A DNA stretch of 64,000 bases from Dyadobacter luticola (GTDB lineage Bacteria; Bacteroidota; Bacteroidia; Cytophagales; Spirosomataceae). Position 1 is the stretch's first letter, and the number at the start of each line of letters is the position of its first letter. The stretch lies in NCBI RefSeq assembly GCF_005860805.1, contig NZ_VCEJ01000002.1, positions 186,001 through 250,000 on the forward strand, read 5' to 3'. The position numbers and the translations under genes were made by a program. The notes under the pieces were generated by a model, which saw only the letters and a list, made by a program, of their open reading frames with translations, made no database searches and had not been told where the DNA came from. This document shows positions 35,267 to 44,301 of the stretch, piece by piece.

Positions 35267-35308
35267 AAAAATGCTCAAAGTCCTTCGAATCGGGCTTTGA
35301 GCATTTTT
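35267..35308. terminator. Bidirectional intrinsic terminator
   Basis: Arms AAAAATGCTCAAAG-TCC and GGG-CTTTGAGCATTTTT around a 7-base loop, between two convergent genes, with A-tract and T-tract on the two sides. Confidence 0.85.
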
Positions 35309-35323
35309 ATTTAACATTTAACA

Positions 35324-35830
35324 TTATTGCTGCGATTCCAGCAACTCATCGAGATTTTCAAGACCCATCGTGAAACCTTCTTTGAAGCCCATTTCAAGGT
35401 GTTTTTCCAGATCCGACAGTTCATTAAAAGTCAGAACAATGCTGACAACTGTATGGTCACCCTCTGCATTGAATGACGTCAGCCAGCCGGAACCGGGCAG
35501 GAAATCACTTGGTTTACCGGTTTCGTCGCAGAAAAAATCCAGCGCCGAGAAAGATTTTTGCGGCTCGATGGACTTGTAATCCATGCGCGCCCAATGTTCC
35601 TCACCCTCCGGCCCGACCATCGCATAAAGCCAGTGACCACCTTCCCGAAAATCCAGTTCTTTCGACCGGGCCTTCCAGGGTTTTGGCGCCCACCACTGAT
35701 CTAGCAGCTCTTTTTGTGTCCATGCAGCCCATACGCGCGCTACCGGCGCAGCAAATTCCCTTTCCACATGGACTTTTTTGGTTTCCTTGTCCACTGTGAA
35801 ATTCATTAAAAGGTCAGTTTTCATAATCAT
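35324..35830 (-). CDS. SRPBCC/AHSA1-like domain protein
   Basis: 168 aa. The fold is an Aha1/START-like ligand-binding domain: VEREFAAPVARVWAAWT (about 22-38), WWAPKPWKA, the beta-strands REGGHWLYAMVGPEGEEHW and a long C-terminal helix GFKEGFTMGLENLDELL. Starts at 35830, 35824 or 35806 are possible; all keep the domain. In Bacteroidota such genes often follow an ArsR-type regulator; here only a short open stretch remains upstream (see pseudogene entry). Small hydrophobic ligand is likely; the true one is unknown. Confidence 0.85.
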   Translation of the reverse strand: MIMKTDLLMNFTVDKETKKVHVEREFAAPVARVWAAWTQKELLDQWWAPKPWKARSKELDFREGGHWLYAMVGPEGEEHWARMDYKSIEPQKSFSALDFFCDETGKPSDFLPGSGWLTSFNAEGDHTVVSIVLTFNELSDLEKHLEMGFKEGFTMGLENLDELLESQQ

Positions 35831-35836
35831 TTGGTT

Positions 35837-35905
35837 TTAAGTTAATTGATACGCAAACTCTTCCAGCCACTGATCAACTTCCTTCTTACGCCTGGTAATG
35901 AAATG
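35837..35905 (-). pseudogene. Possible 3' remnant of a gene upstream of the SRPBCC gene
   Basis: A 22-codon open stretch, reading ITRRKKEVDQWLEEFAYQLT at its end, terminates 6 bases before the SRPBCC start and has no start codon upstream. It could be the tail of a lost operon partner such as an ArsR-type regulator. Its shortness makes chance quite possible. Confidence 0.2.
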
Positions 35906-35948
35906 TTAAAATTTTCCTGCCAATGCTTCACTTATTTACAAAAATAAA

Positions 35949-35972
35949 GCCGCCCGAAAAACTGCGGGCGGC
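35949..35972 (-). terminator. Intrinsic terminator of the hybrid histidine kinase gene
   Basis: Arms gccgcccg and cgggcggc with an 8-base loop; on the minus strand the hairpin is followed by ttattttt. It lies 28 bases after the kinase stop. Confidence 0.8.
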
Positions 35973-35999
35973 TCTGCAAAGACATTAAATCCTGATTTT

Positions 36000-38252
36000 T
36001 TATACCTCGGCTCTCTGATACCACTTCCTTATTTTCGACATCAGCTCCTCCAATTTGATTGGCTTGCTGAGGTAATCGTCCATCCCGGCATCCAGACATT
36101 CCTGCTGAGTGCCTTCCATCGCATTGGCTGTCAGCGCGATGATCACAGGCTGGTTCGCAACCGTTTTGCGGATCAGGCGGGTAGCTTCGAGGCCATCCAT
36201 GATCGGCATTTGCATATCCATCAAAATCAAACCGTAATTTTTCTGGTTCGCGGCTTCCAGTGCTTCCTGTCCGTGGTTGGCGATATCCGGGGTGTAACCC
36301 AGCTTTTCGAGAATCCGTACAATCACGCGCTGGTTAATCTGATTGTCTTCGGCCACCAGTAAATCGAAAGGATATTTGTCTGAAAAATCAACCGAAAGCT
36401 TGTGTTGGGTTGTTGCTTCCACTTTCGCACGAAGGGTTTTTTGCAGCGCATGCATAATCTGCGTTCCCAGAACATGCTGCCTCACCGGCTTCGATAACAC
36501 TGACGCGAAAAGATGGCGGTGCTGCTCTTTCACCTCTTCACCGATCGAGCTCAGCAGAATAATCGGCGTCTTCGGCATATACCGCCGGATCGCATTACTT
36601 AACGTAACTCCATCCATTTCAGGCATTTGCATATCGCTGATCACCAGATCAATTCCCTTGTCATCTTCAAATAAAATAGACAGTGCATCTTTGCCGGAGG
36701 AAGCCATCACAGGCTGCAATTTCCAGTTTTCCATCTGACGTTTCAGGATCGCAAGGTTTGTCGCATTATCGTCTACGATCAGGATTCTTTTTCCAATATG
36801 CTCGTGCATATCGTGCTGTACAACAACCGGCAAAATCTTGTTTCCTCTGGTAGTCAGCAAGGTAAACGAGAATGTGGAGCCGCGGTTTACCTCGCTGCTT
36901 ACGCTGATTTCTCCGCCCATGAGTATTACCAGCTTTTCCGAAATAACAAGTCCAAGGCCCGTGCCGCCATATTTACGGGTAGTGGACGAATCGACCTGCG
37001 AAAAGGCCTTGAAAAGCCGGTTCAGCTTATCTTCCGAAATGCCGATTCCGGTATCCCGTACGTCGAAACGAAGCCGCAATTGTCCGCCTGGCAGTGCCTC
37101 GTCCTGGCTTACAAATACGCAAACTTCGCCCTGCTCTGTAAATTTCATGGCATTTCCCACGAGATTGATCAGGACCTGACGCAGCCTCAGCTGGTCGCCC
37201 ACGATCTGGTCAGGCACATTTTCTTCAATCTGGTAAACCAGGTCAAGCCCGATTTTGGCAGCTTTGGTTCCGAAAATATCCAATACATCCTCAATGCTCT
37301 GACGAAGGTTAAAGTCCTGATTTTCAAGTTCCAGGTTTCCGGATTCTATTTTGGAAAAATCAAGAATATCATTGATCACATTAATGAGCGTGTCCCCGCA
37401 GGTAGCAATAGTTTCGGTGAACATTCGCTGTTCCTCGCTGAGCGGCGTCTCCTGCAAAAGGGCCGCCATCCCGATCACGCCATTCATCGGCGTACGGATT
37501 TCGTGGCTCATTGTGGCCAGGAATACACTTTTTGCCTGATTCGCCTTGTCGGCTTCTTGTCTGGCGATGATTAATTCTGCATTTGCTGCACGCAGGGTTT
37601 CGTTTGCCTTTTTCTGATCCTCCTCATTTTGCTTGCGGATCAGCGAAAGTTGTGCTTCTTTTTGGAGTTCGGCCATTTCGAGGGTGCTCGCAATGTGCTG
37701 CTCATAATACCGGTTGAGCATAAATGCCCACAGTCCGCAAATAAAGAAGATTGCCGCTGCCAGCAGGATGTGTATCGTAAATGTCAGCAGGTCGAAATAG
37801 CCGAGCTGAGTGAAAAAAACTTCTTCCAGACCCGTATTTTGCAGATAACCAAATATGGCGTGGTGTACCAGCACCACGATCATGATCGGAATCTGTAATT
37901 TCCACTTTTGATAAGTGATCAAAACAGCACTGCCGATGAAGGCAAAAAAGTGCATTTCGAAGAGCCCGTGCATTTGATAGATAAACTGGGCCATGTAAAT
38001 TCCCAGCACCGTACTCAGCACATATTGGTACAGATCAGAATCCGGCAGGGCAATTTTTGCAGAATAATAGGCCACCAGCAGGATCCCACCCACACCCAAT
38101 GCGATCGACCAGGTATCATAAAAAAGCGCAAGCACCAGCCCAATTGCAAAATACCCCGGCAGGAAAAAATTCATCAGCCGGTCGGACCGATCCTTGACAC
38201 CCAGGAGAAAATGGTCGGTAGGGGTGTTTGTTAAGGTATTTTCTATTTCCAT
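36000..38252 (-). CDS. Hybrid sensor histidine kinase with two receiver domains
   Basis: 750 aa. Five or six membrane helices (about 28-180) form the sensor, with no large outside domain. A coiled coil (190-240) leads to HisKA with phospho-accepting H250 ([13 protein letters not shown]), then the ATPase with N box ([11 protein letters not shown]), G1 (DTGIG) and G2 (GTGLGL). Two receivers follow: D540 in [10 protein letters not shown] and D679 in [10 protein letters not shown]. There is no Hpt domain or adjacent response regulator gene, so the output partner is elsewhere. The gene is followed by a terminator. Confidence 0.92.
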   Translation of the reverse strand: MEIENTLTNTPTDHFLLGVKDRSDRLMNFFLPGYFAIGLVLALFYDTWSIALGVGGILLVAYYSAKIALPDSDLYQYVLSTVLGIYMAQFIYQMHGLFEMHFFAFIGSAVLITYQKWKLQIPIMIVVLVHHAIFGYLQNTGLEEVFFTQLGYFDLLTFTIHILLAAAIFFICGLWAFMLNRYYEQHIASTLEMAELQKEAQLSLIRKQNEEDQKKANETLRAANAELIIARQEADKANQAKSVFLATMSHEIRTPMNGVIGMAALLQETPLSEEQRMFTETIATCGDTLINVINDILDFSKIESGNLELENQDFNLRQSIEDVLDIFGTKAAKIGLDLVYQIEENVPDQIVGDQLRLRQVLINLVGNAMKFTEQGEVCVFVSQDEALPGGQLRLRFDVRDTGIGISEDKLNRLFKAFSQVDSSTTRKYGGTGLGLVISEKLVILMGGEISVSSEVNRGSTFSFTLLTTRGNKILPVVVQHDMHEHIGKRILIVDDNATNLAILKRQMENWKLQPVMASSGKDALSILFEDDKGIDLVISDMQMPEMDGVTLSNAIRRYMPKTPIILLSSIGEEVKEQHRHLFASVLSKPVRQHVLGTQIMHALQKTLRAKVEATTQHKLSVDFSDKYPFDLLVAEDNQINQRVIVRILEKLGYTPDIANHGQEALEAANQKNYGLILMDMQMPIMDGLEATRLIRKTVANQPVIIALTANAMEGTQQECLDAGMDDYLSKPIKLEELMSKIRKWYQRAEV

Positions 38253-38288
38253 TAAATTTCAAAGAGGAGTTTAAATTTTATAGAGGAG

Positions 38289-38888
38289 TTAGTTTTTACA
38301 AACAGGTATGGTGCAGCCGTAAGACTTCATCGCCCGCGCACTTAGCATCGGAAGCGACTGATCTTTCAGTAAACCGGCCAATGCGATCCGGGCATAAGCC
38401 GATTTTTCTTCGGTGCAGTAGCGGCTTGCATTGTAATTACCGCGGTAATAAAGTTTTTGAGATTGATCGATGAGTGCGGCCTGCGGTGTGGAGTAAACGC
38501 CGACGGTATTGGCCACGGACTGGTCAAATGAAACTGGAATTTCAAGTCCGATTTTATCCTGGATATATTCAACCGTATATTTTTTGTCGGTCAAAACTAC
38601 TACACGGAAGTCGACGTCCTTGCCGTATTGCTTTACCAGTGATTGAAAATGTCTTTTGTTAAAACGGGAGCAGGCGCATTCGGGATTGTAAAAGTGAAGG
38701 AAAACGGGTTTTTCGTTCTTGCTGAGAAACTTTTCGGGCAGGTTTATCTTCGTTCCAAGCGAAACTAGTTTGTAGTGCGCGGGGATAGGCGTAGGAAGCT
38801 GATATACCCAGTCGTTGTACCAAAACAGCGCTCCAACGGACGAGAGAAGCAATGTTAGCCAAACCGTCACCAAACCCATTCTAATCAT
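38289..38888 (-). CDS. Thioredoxin-fold periplasmic protein with Cys-Ala-Cys motif
   Basis: 199 aa with one N-terminal membrane helix or signal (MGLVTVWLTLLLSSVGALF). A thioredoxin-like fold follows: PVFLHFYNPECACSRFN (about 70-86) has the motif Cys-Ala-Cys where CxxC normally sits, then the cis-Pro segment YSTPQAALID. A second pair, CTIPVC, is at the very end. CxC is unusual and suggests an altered redox or metal-binding role. Not tied to neighbours; the inverted repeat at 38897 lies directly before the start. Confidence 0.75.
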   Translation of the reverse strand: MIRMGLVTVWLTLLLSSVGALFWYNDWVYQLPTPIPAHYKLVSLGTKINLPEKFLSKNEKPVFLHFYNPECACSRFNKRHFQSLVKQYGKDVDFRVVVLTDKKYTVEYIQDKIGLEIPVSFDQSVANTVGVYSTPQAALIDQSQKLYYRGNYNASRYCTEEKSAYARIALAGLLKDQSLPMLSARAMKSYGCTIPVCKN

Positions 38889-38896
38889 CTTAATCC

Positions 38897-38929
38897 TTTG
38901 ATGTACAATTAATTTTATTCTACATCAAA
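38897..38929. promoter_or_regulatory. Inverted repeat upstream of the thioredoxin-like gene
   Basis: TTTGATGTA (38897-38905) and TACATCAAA (38921-38929) are perfect 9-bp arms with a 15-base spacer, 9-41 bases before the start. No T-run follows, so an operator is more likely than a terminator. Confidence 0.45.
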
Positions 38930-38987
38930 TTTAATTCAAAATGGGTGATTTTGGCGAAACGCTATTGTATTTTTTTGAGATGGTAGC

Positions 38988-39860
38988 TTACTTCTTCATC
39001 TGCCTTTTGAAAAACGCCCAGGTTTCTTCGAAAACGTCGAAATCGGTTGGGAATTCGTGTTTGCCGTTGATGACTTTTACAAGAGTTACTTCGGGTTTTC
39101 CTTTCTTTTCGTAGGTATATTTTTCGACGGTAATGTCGTTCGAAGTATCTTGGTCGGTGGGAATCGTTTTCACTGGCTCGCCGCTGTAACCGTCTAGCTT
39201 GGCCCAATATTGGAAGGATTGCTCGGTGGCGCGTACCTGGCCGAGTGTCACGCCGGGCGTTTTCACCTCTCCGCCATTGTACGGATTCGTCGAGTCGGCC
39301 GTACCATTTGTGATCATGACCGGCAGCGCCACATTCATCGGGCTGCAATCCAGATTATCCTGAGTTGGCAGGTTGGCAACGATGGCCGAGATCCCTTTGA
39401 TTTTATCCGGCATTGTCAGCCCAAGCTTATAAGCCATGTGCCCGCCACCCGAAAAACCCGTCGCAAAAACGTGTGCTTTGTTGATTTTATATTTCTTTGA
39501 AAAGAAATCGATCATACCAGAGAAGAAGGCTTCCTCATTGACATTTTCCGTGTTTGCAACCGCTGTCGATGCTTTTCTGCATTCATTCCAATATTTTTTA
39601 TAACCAGCTGGATAAACCAGGATCAAATTTTCAGCATCCGCTTTTGCCTGCAATTTCGTCGCATGATTGATAATACTTTTTGGATCCCCGCCAGACCCGT
39701 GCATGATAAAAAGCAAACTAGCACCCGGCTTGATTGCCGTCGATGGATTGTACATGAAAACGCGGTGGTACTTGTCGATCAGTAAAGAATCCGTAACAAA
39801 CTGCGCTTTGGAAGCTAAACTTTGCGATAAAATAGTGGCTAAAAAAAGATATTTGAGCAT
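38988..39860 (-). CDS. Secreted alpha/beta-hydrolase, PHB depolymerase/feruloyl esterase-like
   Basis: 290 aa from ATG 39860, chosen for its signal peptide (MLKYLFLATILSQSLASKAQ); 60 upstream in-frame codons lack one. The fold matches the LpqC/poly(3-hydroxybutyrate) depolymerase family: oxyanion region LLFIMHGSGGDPKS, nucleophile serine in ATGFSGGGHMAY, an aspartate in NGTADSTNPYNGG and a His in VINGKHEFP. Feruloyl or acetyl esterase activity on plant cell walls is plausible, which would fit with the glycan locus at the left, but nothing links them directly. Confidence 0.82.
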   Translation of the reverse strand: MLKYLFLATILSQSLASKAQFVTDSLLIDKYHRVFMYNPSTAIKPGASLLFIMHGSGGDPKSIINHATKLQAKADAENLILVYPAGYKKYWNECRKASTAVANTENVNEEAFFSGMIDFFSKKYKINKAHVFATGFSGGGHMAYKLGLTMPDKIKGISAIVANLPTQDNLDCSPMNVALPVMITNGTADSTNPYNGGEVKTPGVTLGQVRATEQSFQYWAKLDGYSGEPVKTIPTDQDTSNDITVEKYTYEKKGKPEVTLVKVINGKHEFPTDFDVFEETWAFFKRQMKK

Positions 39861-39906
39861 AAAAATGATGGTAGATACGAAGCGGCAAGTTAGGCAGAAA
39901 CGGTTT

Positions 39907-40467
39907 TTAAAGTATGAATCTTTCCAGGGTAGCCACCAGGTTTCCGATCGAATGCATGGCCATGGAAGTGTAAATGGAACGCGTATAGTATTTGGCGTAA
40001 CCAAACAGGCAGGCGTCGATAAAGCTTTGGACGATACCAATGTTGGCGGTCATGGTATTCTCATAAGCGAAGTTGTGCAGCAAAACGAAGATCAGGGCTT
40101 GTATCAATATGGAGATGTGCCTGCTCAATTTTTTGGTCAAAACCATTAATAACAGTCCCCGGAATATGAGCTCCTCCGTGATCGGCGCGAGAATTACCGC
40201 CCCAAGAATCCGGATGAAGGAAGAAGCCATGGGATGATTCCAGGGGTTAATTTCCAGCATCCCCATTTGATAAAGCACGAATTCGACCAGGAGCACATAA
40301 GACGTAAAACCCGCCACGCAAGCCAGAAACCGGGAATTCGACACAGGTTTATTGAGAAAAAGATCGTCGGGATTGATGTCCCCCTGGCGTGTCCGGATGA
40401 TAACAACCATGATGACCAGTAAAAAAGGAACAACCCGCAATAATGCCAATTTGAGATCCCCGCTCAT
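39907..40467 (-). CDS. CPBP-family intramembrane glutamic protease
   Basis: 186 aa, five or six membrane helices. CPBP (Abi/CAAX) motifs are present: EELIFRG (E98, E99, R103) and FVLLH (F127, H131), and the C-terminal helix has a further candidate H. Family members process membrane proteins; some are bacteriocin immunity proteins. It lies 27 bases after the upstream esterase gene and 46 bases before the next, all on the minus strand. Confidence 0.85.
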   Translation of the reverse strand: MSGDLKLALLRVVPFLLVIMVVIIRTRQGDINPDDLFLNKPVSNSRFLACVAGFTSYVLLVEFVLYQMGMLEINPWNHPMASSFIRILGAVILAPITEELIFRGLLLMVLTKKLSRHISILIQALIFVLLHNFAYENTMTANIGIVQSFIDACLFGYAKYYTRSIYTSMAMHSIGNLVATLERFIL

Positions 40468-40494
40468 GAATTTGATGGTAGGGTGTTTTTTTAA

Positions 40495-41532
40495 TTACTT
40501 GGTAGAAAGCCTCTCAGAAAAAAACGGTAGCATTTTTTGCTCGATGCGTTCGCCGATGCGGTTCAAATGATCGCCCTGATATTCTTCGTAGGAATGCTGG
40601 ATCTTATAGTTATCCAAAACCTCATGCAAAATTTTGATATTGGAGGCAATCGGCTGGTCCTTATCACCTGCGTCAAAGGCAATTCCTTTCAACTGTTTCA
40701 GATTTGAAATGTATTGATCGACCGTTACCAGCGGCATATTGGAAGTCCACTTTGCCTCGATTTCAGGACGCTGTTTTCCATTTTCAATAATCTGATCCGT
40801 GAAAAATGGTGGTTTCAAAGGATTCGGCGACCAGGCAGCAGCATAGGCGAGGGCGGCTTTCGTTCCGAAATCAGCTTTTGCAAAATCACCCGGCTCTTTG
40901 ACTGCTTCAATTTTTGCCAAAGATTCCGTCGAACGCGCACCCGGCGCCAGACAGCACGGACTCAGTAAATAAATGCTCGAAAATACTCCGGGATTTCGCT
41001 CCCCGACGCGCATCGCGCCATAACCACCCATCGAATGTCCCGCCAGGCCGCGGCTTGCAGCTTTGGCAATCGTCCGGTAATGTTGGTCAACGTAAGCCAC
41101 CAGTTCCTTGGACACAAAATCCTCCCAGTTGCCGGTTGTGATGGAATTGGAATAATAACTGCCGCCGCTGCGGGTATACGCATTCGGCGTCACAATGATC
41201 ATTTCATTCACTTTCCCCGCTGCAAAAATTGGATCGACCACCGCAGGCAGGCTGATCCAATGTTTCATGAGCCCATACCATTGCGCATCGGTGTCAGTAA
41301 ATCCATGCAGCAGATAAATCACCGGATACCGCTTTTTGGACTCCTTTTTGTAGCTCGGCGGCAGGTAAACAGACACCTCCGGATCGGCCGAATTTCCTTC
41401 CAGATTTCCTTCCAGGCCTTTTCCATGCACTTTAATGCGCTCGACGGAGCCTTGTAGTGTTTGTTGGGCGGACAGCGAATTTGTCGCGAAAAACGAGATA
41501 ATGAAGACGCAAGCAAGTGTGAAACATTTCAT
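40495..41532 (-). CDS. Secreted esterase, alpha/beta-hydrolase of esterase D type
   Basis: 345 aa. A signal peptide (cut near SLSAQQ) precedes an esterase family PF00756-like fold: SVYLPPSYKKESKKRYPVIY, then YLLHGFTDT, the nucleophile serine in LAGHSMGGYGAMR, a later aspartate region and His in YQGDHLNRIG. Ferulic acid or acetylxylan esterase-like enzymes share this fold. It starts 6 bases after the stop of the T9SS gene, suggesting one transcript with cassette 2. Confidence 0.85.
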   Translation of the reverse strand: MKCFTLACVFIISFFATNSLSAQQTLQGSVERIKVHGKGLEGNLEGNSADPEVSVYLPPSYKKESKKRYPVIYLLHGFTDTDAQWYGLMKHWISLPAVVDPIFAAGKVNEMIIVTPNAYTRSGGSYYSNSITTGNWEDFVSKELVAYVDQHYRTIAKAASRGLAGHSMGGYGAMRVGERNPGVFSSIYLLSPCCLAPGARSTESLAKIEAVKEPGDFAKADFGTKAALAYAAAWSPNPLKPPFFTDQIIENGKQRPEIEAKWTSNMPLVTVDQYISNLKQLKGIAFDAGDKDQPIASNIKILHEVLDNYKIQHSYEEYQGDHLNRIGERIEQKMLPFFSERLSTK

Positions 41533-41538
41533 ATTAAA

Positions 41539-42813
41539 TTATTTTAAAACTAAGATTTTAGAATGTTTTTCGTCGCCCTTTTCGTCGAAAACGGAAATGA
41601 TGTACGAGCCGTTTTCGAGACTTTGAATGTTTATGCTGTTTTCAATCCAGACAACGGAACATGTACGGTCGCGGCCATTTGAATCTGTGACCCTGATCTT
41701 CGGTTTGTTAGTCAGGGTAACATTTTGCTGAAAATTTAAAACTGTGGTTGCCGGATTGGGGTAGATAAAGTTTTCATTCGATAACATATTGAAAATGACC
41801 GACTGAATGCTACTGTATGCGAAACTTTCATCCGTATCCACCATTTTCAATCGGTACAAATTTTCTCCGGCTAGCGGTTTCTGGTCGATAAATTGGTAGT
41901 TCCAGAGTACGACGCTCTCCTTGAACGATGTAAGTATTCCAATACTTTGCCATGATTTTCCGTTCTGGCTTCTTTCAATTTCAAAAAAGTCACTGTTCGC
42001 TTCAAACGTTGTTGTCCAATCAAGTATGGCGATATTGTTTTCAGATTTTGCAACAAATCGGGTAAGCGTAACGGGCAAAGGTGCGCCATCAGCGCCCAGG
42101 GAATAAACTTCATAGTTATTTGGCGGCAAAGAATTAGCCGTGGTAATCGATCCGCCAAGCGTTGTAGAGCTTCCGCCAAGTACTGAAATCGCGTCTATTT
42201 TAGAAGGGATTTTCTCCCATTTTCCATTTTTCCACCCTACTATGATGAGATTACCGATTGGGTTCGCAAACGAGCTAATGTTGCTATCAGCATTCCAGGT
42301 CAAGGTAATTTTTGTTGGATTGAGACCATTTATATCCCAATATTCAGTCCCCGACACAGCTGCAACAGACAGATCTTTGGAGCTGGTTGGAAATGACGCT
42401 GCTGATGGATTAGCATGGTAGTAAGCACCATAAGTCTTGTCTGCGGCTGCGGCAAATGGGCCATAAAAGCCGTTGTGCCCGACCGGAAAGACAAATAATG
42501 CAGAGCCAAATTTTCGCACATATCCATCAATAAAACCACCCGTTCCTGCCCCGGTAATTTGCGTGTTCTGAGGAAAATTAAGCAACCCGACAGGTATAGC
42601 GCGACCTACACGTACAATCGCCGACGAAACACCACTTCCTCCCGCAAATGTCTGGTTGCCAAACAATGTTAGTTGCGCGCCTGAGGGGATAGATATATTT
42701 CCGTACAGTTTTTGCTGGGCGCGAACACTGAAACAAAAAAGGGACAAAAGCACCGCTGCAACGATCTTGCAGGCCTGCGATTTACGTAGCTGCAAATTTT
42801 TGTAACTCTCCAT
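41539..42813 (-). CDS. T9SS type A sorting domain protein (cassette 2)
   Basis: 424 aa. A signal peptide (cut near SVRAQQ) is followed by a repetitive beta region (YGNISIPSGAQLTLFGNQTF ...), an FN3-like segment with the same wording as the protein at 22922 (FEIERSQNGKSWQSI ... GENLYRLKMVDTDESFAYS) and a T9SS domain (FIYPNPATTVLNFQ ... LENGSYIISVFDEKGDEKHSKI). It is the second gene after the hypothetical secreted protein (gap 16 bases) and is followed by the esterase gene. Ligand unknown. Confidence 0.85.
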   Translation of the reverse strand: MESYKNLQLRKSQACKIVAAVLLSLFCFSVRAQQKLYGNISIPSGAQLTLFGNQTFAGGSGVSSAIVRVGRAIPVGLLNFPQNTQITGAGTGGFIDGYVRKFGSALFVFPVGHNGFYGPFAAAADKTYGAYYHANPSAASFPTSSKDLSVAAVSGTEYWDINGLNPTKITLTWNADSNISSFANPIGNLIIVGWKNGKWEKIPSKIDAISVLGGSSTTLGGSITTANSLPPNNYEVYSLGADGAPLPVTLTRFVAKSENNIAILDWTTTFEANSDFFEIERSQNGKSWQSIGILTSFKESVVLWNYQFIDQKPLAGENLYRLKMVDTDESFAYSSIQSVIFNMLSNENFIYPNPATTVLNFQQNVTLTNKPKIRVTDSNGRDRTCSVVWIENSINIQSLENGSYIISVFDEKGDEKHSKILVLK

Positions 42814-42829
42814 GACGTTATCTAGATGA

Positions 42830-43552
42830 TTAAGGAATATAGGTCATCTTTAAGTCGCCTTTTGTCACTTTTATCGTGCATCCTGCCTGCGGCGACTTGA
42901 TAGTGGGAAGTATTGAAAATGAAACGTAGTCTCCGGTAACCAAGCCTATAACCTCTGAGACTTTTGTGATATACTTATCATGATATACAGGAGTAAGTTT
43001 TTCATCCAGAATCGGGTAATCGATTACCTCTCCATTTCTCATCAACTCGACTTCCAGCCCCATTACCGATGTACCTGTGCAGCCCTCACTGTTCTCAATA
43101 GTAAGAAACGTTTCAACGATATACGAACCTTCAACAGCACGAACCTGCCCATCTGTGGACTGATAAGTAAAGCCGCTCATCACAATCTGAATATTCGGAT
43201 ACGTAAGATTCACCCTGACACCATCTGTTAATTCACCTGTTGTAGCTCCGGTAACCATCATTCTGGGGAACGATCCAAAGCTTTGGAAACTCAATTTTGT
43301 CCATGACGCCTTTCCATCGGCATCGGAAGTCAAAACAGAGAAGTTCGTCTGTGTGCCATCGGCAATGGTAATTTTCCCGGTGGCTTTATCAACTTTAAAT
43401 TTTCTGCCAGTAGTTGACGCTTCTACTTCCAGATTGGAATTTGATTCGATGACGGTTGGATTCGTCCCGATTTTGACCTGAGCAGATAAATCTTTTGTAA
43501 TAAAGAGCAGGTACAGCAAGGAAATTGCAAAAGGTAAAATTTTAGAGCGCAT
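42830..43552 (-). CDS. Secreted adhesin-like protein (cassette 2)
   Basis: 240 aa. A signal peptide (cut near DLSAQ) then VKIGTNPTVIESNSNLEVE, the same kind of start as the C1q-like protein at 23963, and a shared segment VLTSDADGKASW (there VLTSDASGNATW). The C-terminal half is a beta-rich domain but not clearly C1q (TYPNIQIVMSGFTYQSTDG; GDYVSFSILPTIKSP). Two cysteine pairs are possible (Cys in SEGCTGT and AGCTIK). It opens the operon with the T9SS protein. The upstream region lacks the aactaacgg repeats of cassette 1. Confidence 0.72.
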   Translation of the reverse strand: MRSKILPFAISLLYLLFITKDLSAQVKIGTNPTVIESNSNLEVEASTTGRKFKVDKATGKITIADGTQTNFSVLTSDADGKASWTKLSFQSFGSFPRMMVTGATTGELTDGVRVNLTYPNIQIVMSGFTYQSTDGQVRAVEGSYIVETFLTIENSEGCTGTSVMGLEVELMRNGEVIDYPILDEKLTPVYHDKYITKVSEVIGLVTGDYVSFSILPTIKSPQAGCTIKVTKGDLKMTYIP

Positions 43553-43652
43553 AGAAGAATGTTAAGTAGTGAGAAAGAAGTATTTAAAGTAAAGATGTAA
43601 CCTTTTCTATACATTCTTGCCCGAGGGTTTGGATTTTTTCGTATGCAAATCT

Positions 43653-44291
43653 CTACCGCTGCCCGAACGAATCGTTTTGCATCTCCGCCAATTCATGCAG
43701 CTGCGTCCTAAGCTCCTGCACATTCTTGTCCGGAAATTTTTTGAAATATTGTTTCGCAAGAAGATACAGCACGCCAACCACCGCAATGTTCGCGCCTGTC
43801 AGCAATAATGATTTTTCAATTCCATACTTTTCAAAATTGCGGCTGATTAAGGAAATGCAGATCAAAAGACCAGCCCCCATACTGAATTGCCAAACCCGGT
43901 CCATCGCCGCGCGGCATTTTTCCAGCACGAAAATGACTGCCACCAGGCTCTCGCGCAGATTCGATTTTGAAATTGTCACTTTCGCGATGGTACTGTGATC
44001 CGTGAACATAATTTTTAACCCGGCGGCGATCACCAGGGCGTAAATCACGCAGGGCGCATATTGGTACCAATGCGTAAAATCAAAAGGATTGCCGGCCAGG
44101 ATCGCTATAAAAACACACATTAACAGGAGGAAATAGAGCATGAGGGCCCTCATTTTTTCCTGCGATTTTGAGATCGTGCTTTGCGATTGATTTTTGATCA
44201 TCGTCAGCACCAGCTGCTCGCTCAATACATTCGAAGCAGCCAGTTTTTGGTCCACAGTTTTCCAGTTTTCTTTCCATTCTTCCAGGTTCAT
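43653..44291 (-). CDS. Membrane protein partner of the ECF sigma factor
   Basis: 212 aa. A cytoplasmic N-terminus of about 48 residues (EEWKENWKTVDQKLAAS) precedes four membrane helices (about 50-68, 75-93, 130-148, 155-172) and a charged cytoplasmic tail. No family recognised. It starts 10 bases after the sigma factor stop, the place where anti-sigma factors usually sit, so a role in restraining the sigma factor is a reasonable inference; no zinc-binding anti-sigma motif is seen. Confidence 0.7.
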   Translation of the reverse strand: MNLEEWKENWKTVDQKLAASNVLSEQLVLTMIKNQSQSTISKSQEKMRALMLYFLLLMCVFIAILAGNPFDFTHWYQYAPCVIYALVIAAGLKIMFTDHSTIAKVTISKSNLRESLVAVIFVLEKCRAAMDRVWQFSMGAGLLICISLISRNFEKYGIEKSLLLTGANIAVVGVLYLLAKQYFKKFPDKNVQELRTQLHELAEMQNDSFGQR

Positions 44292-44301
44292 AATATTGAT
44301 T

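Noticed and set aside
39861-40040. Upstream start at 40040 for the esterase gene
   Set aside because: It would overlap the CPBP protease gene on the same strand by over 100 bases and hide the signal peptide that starts at 39860.
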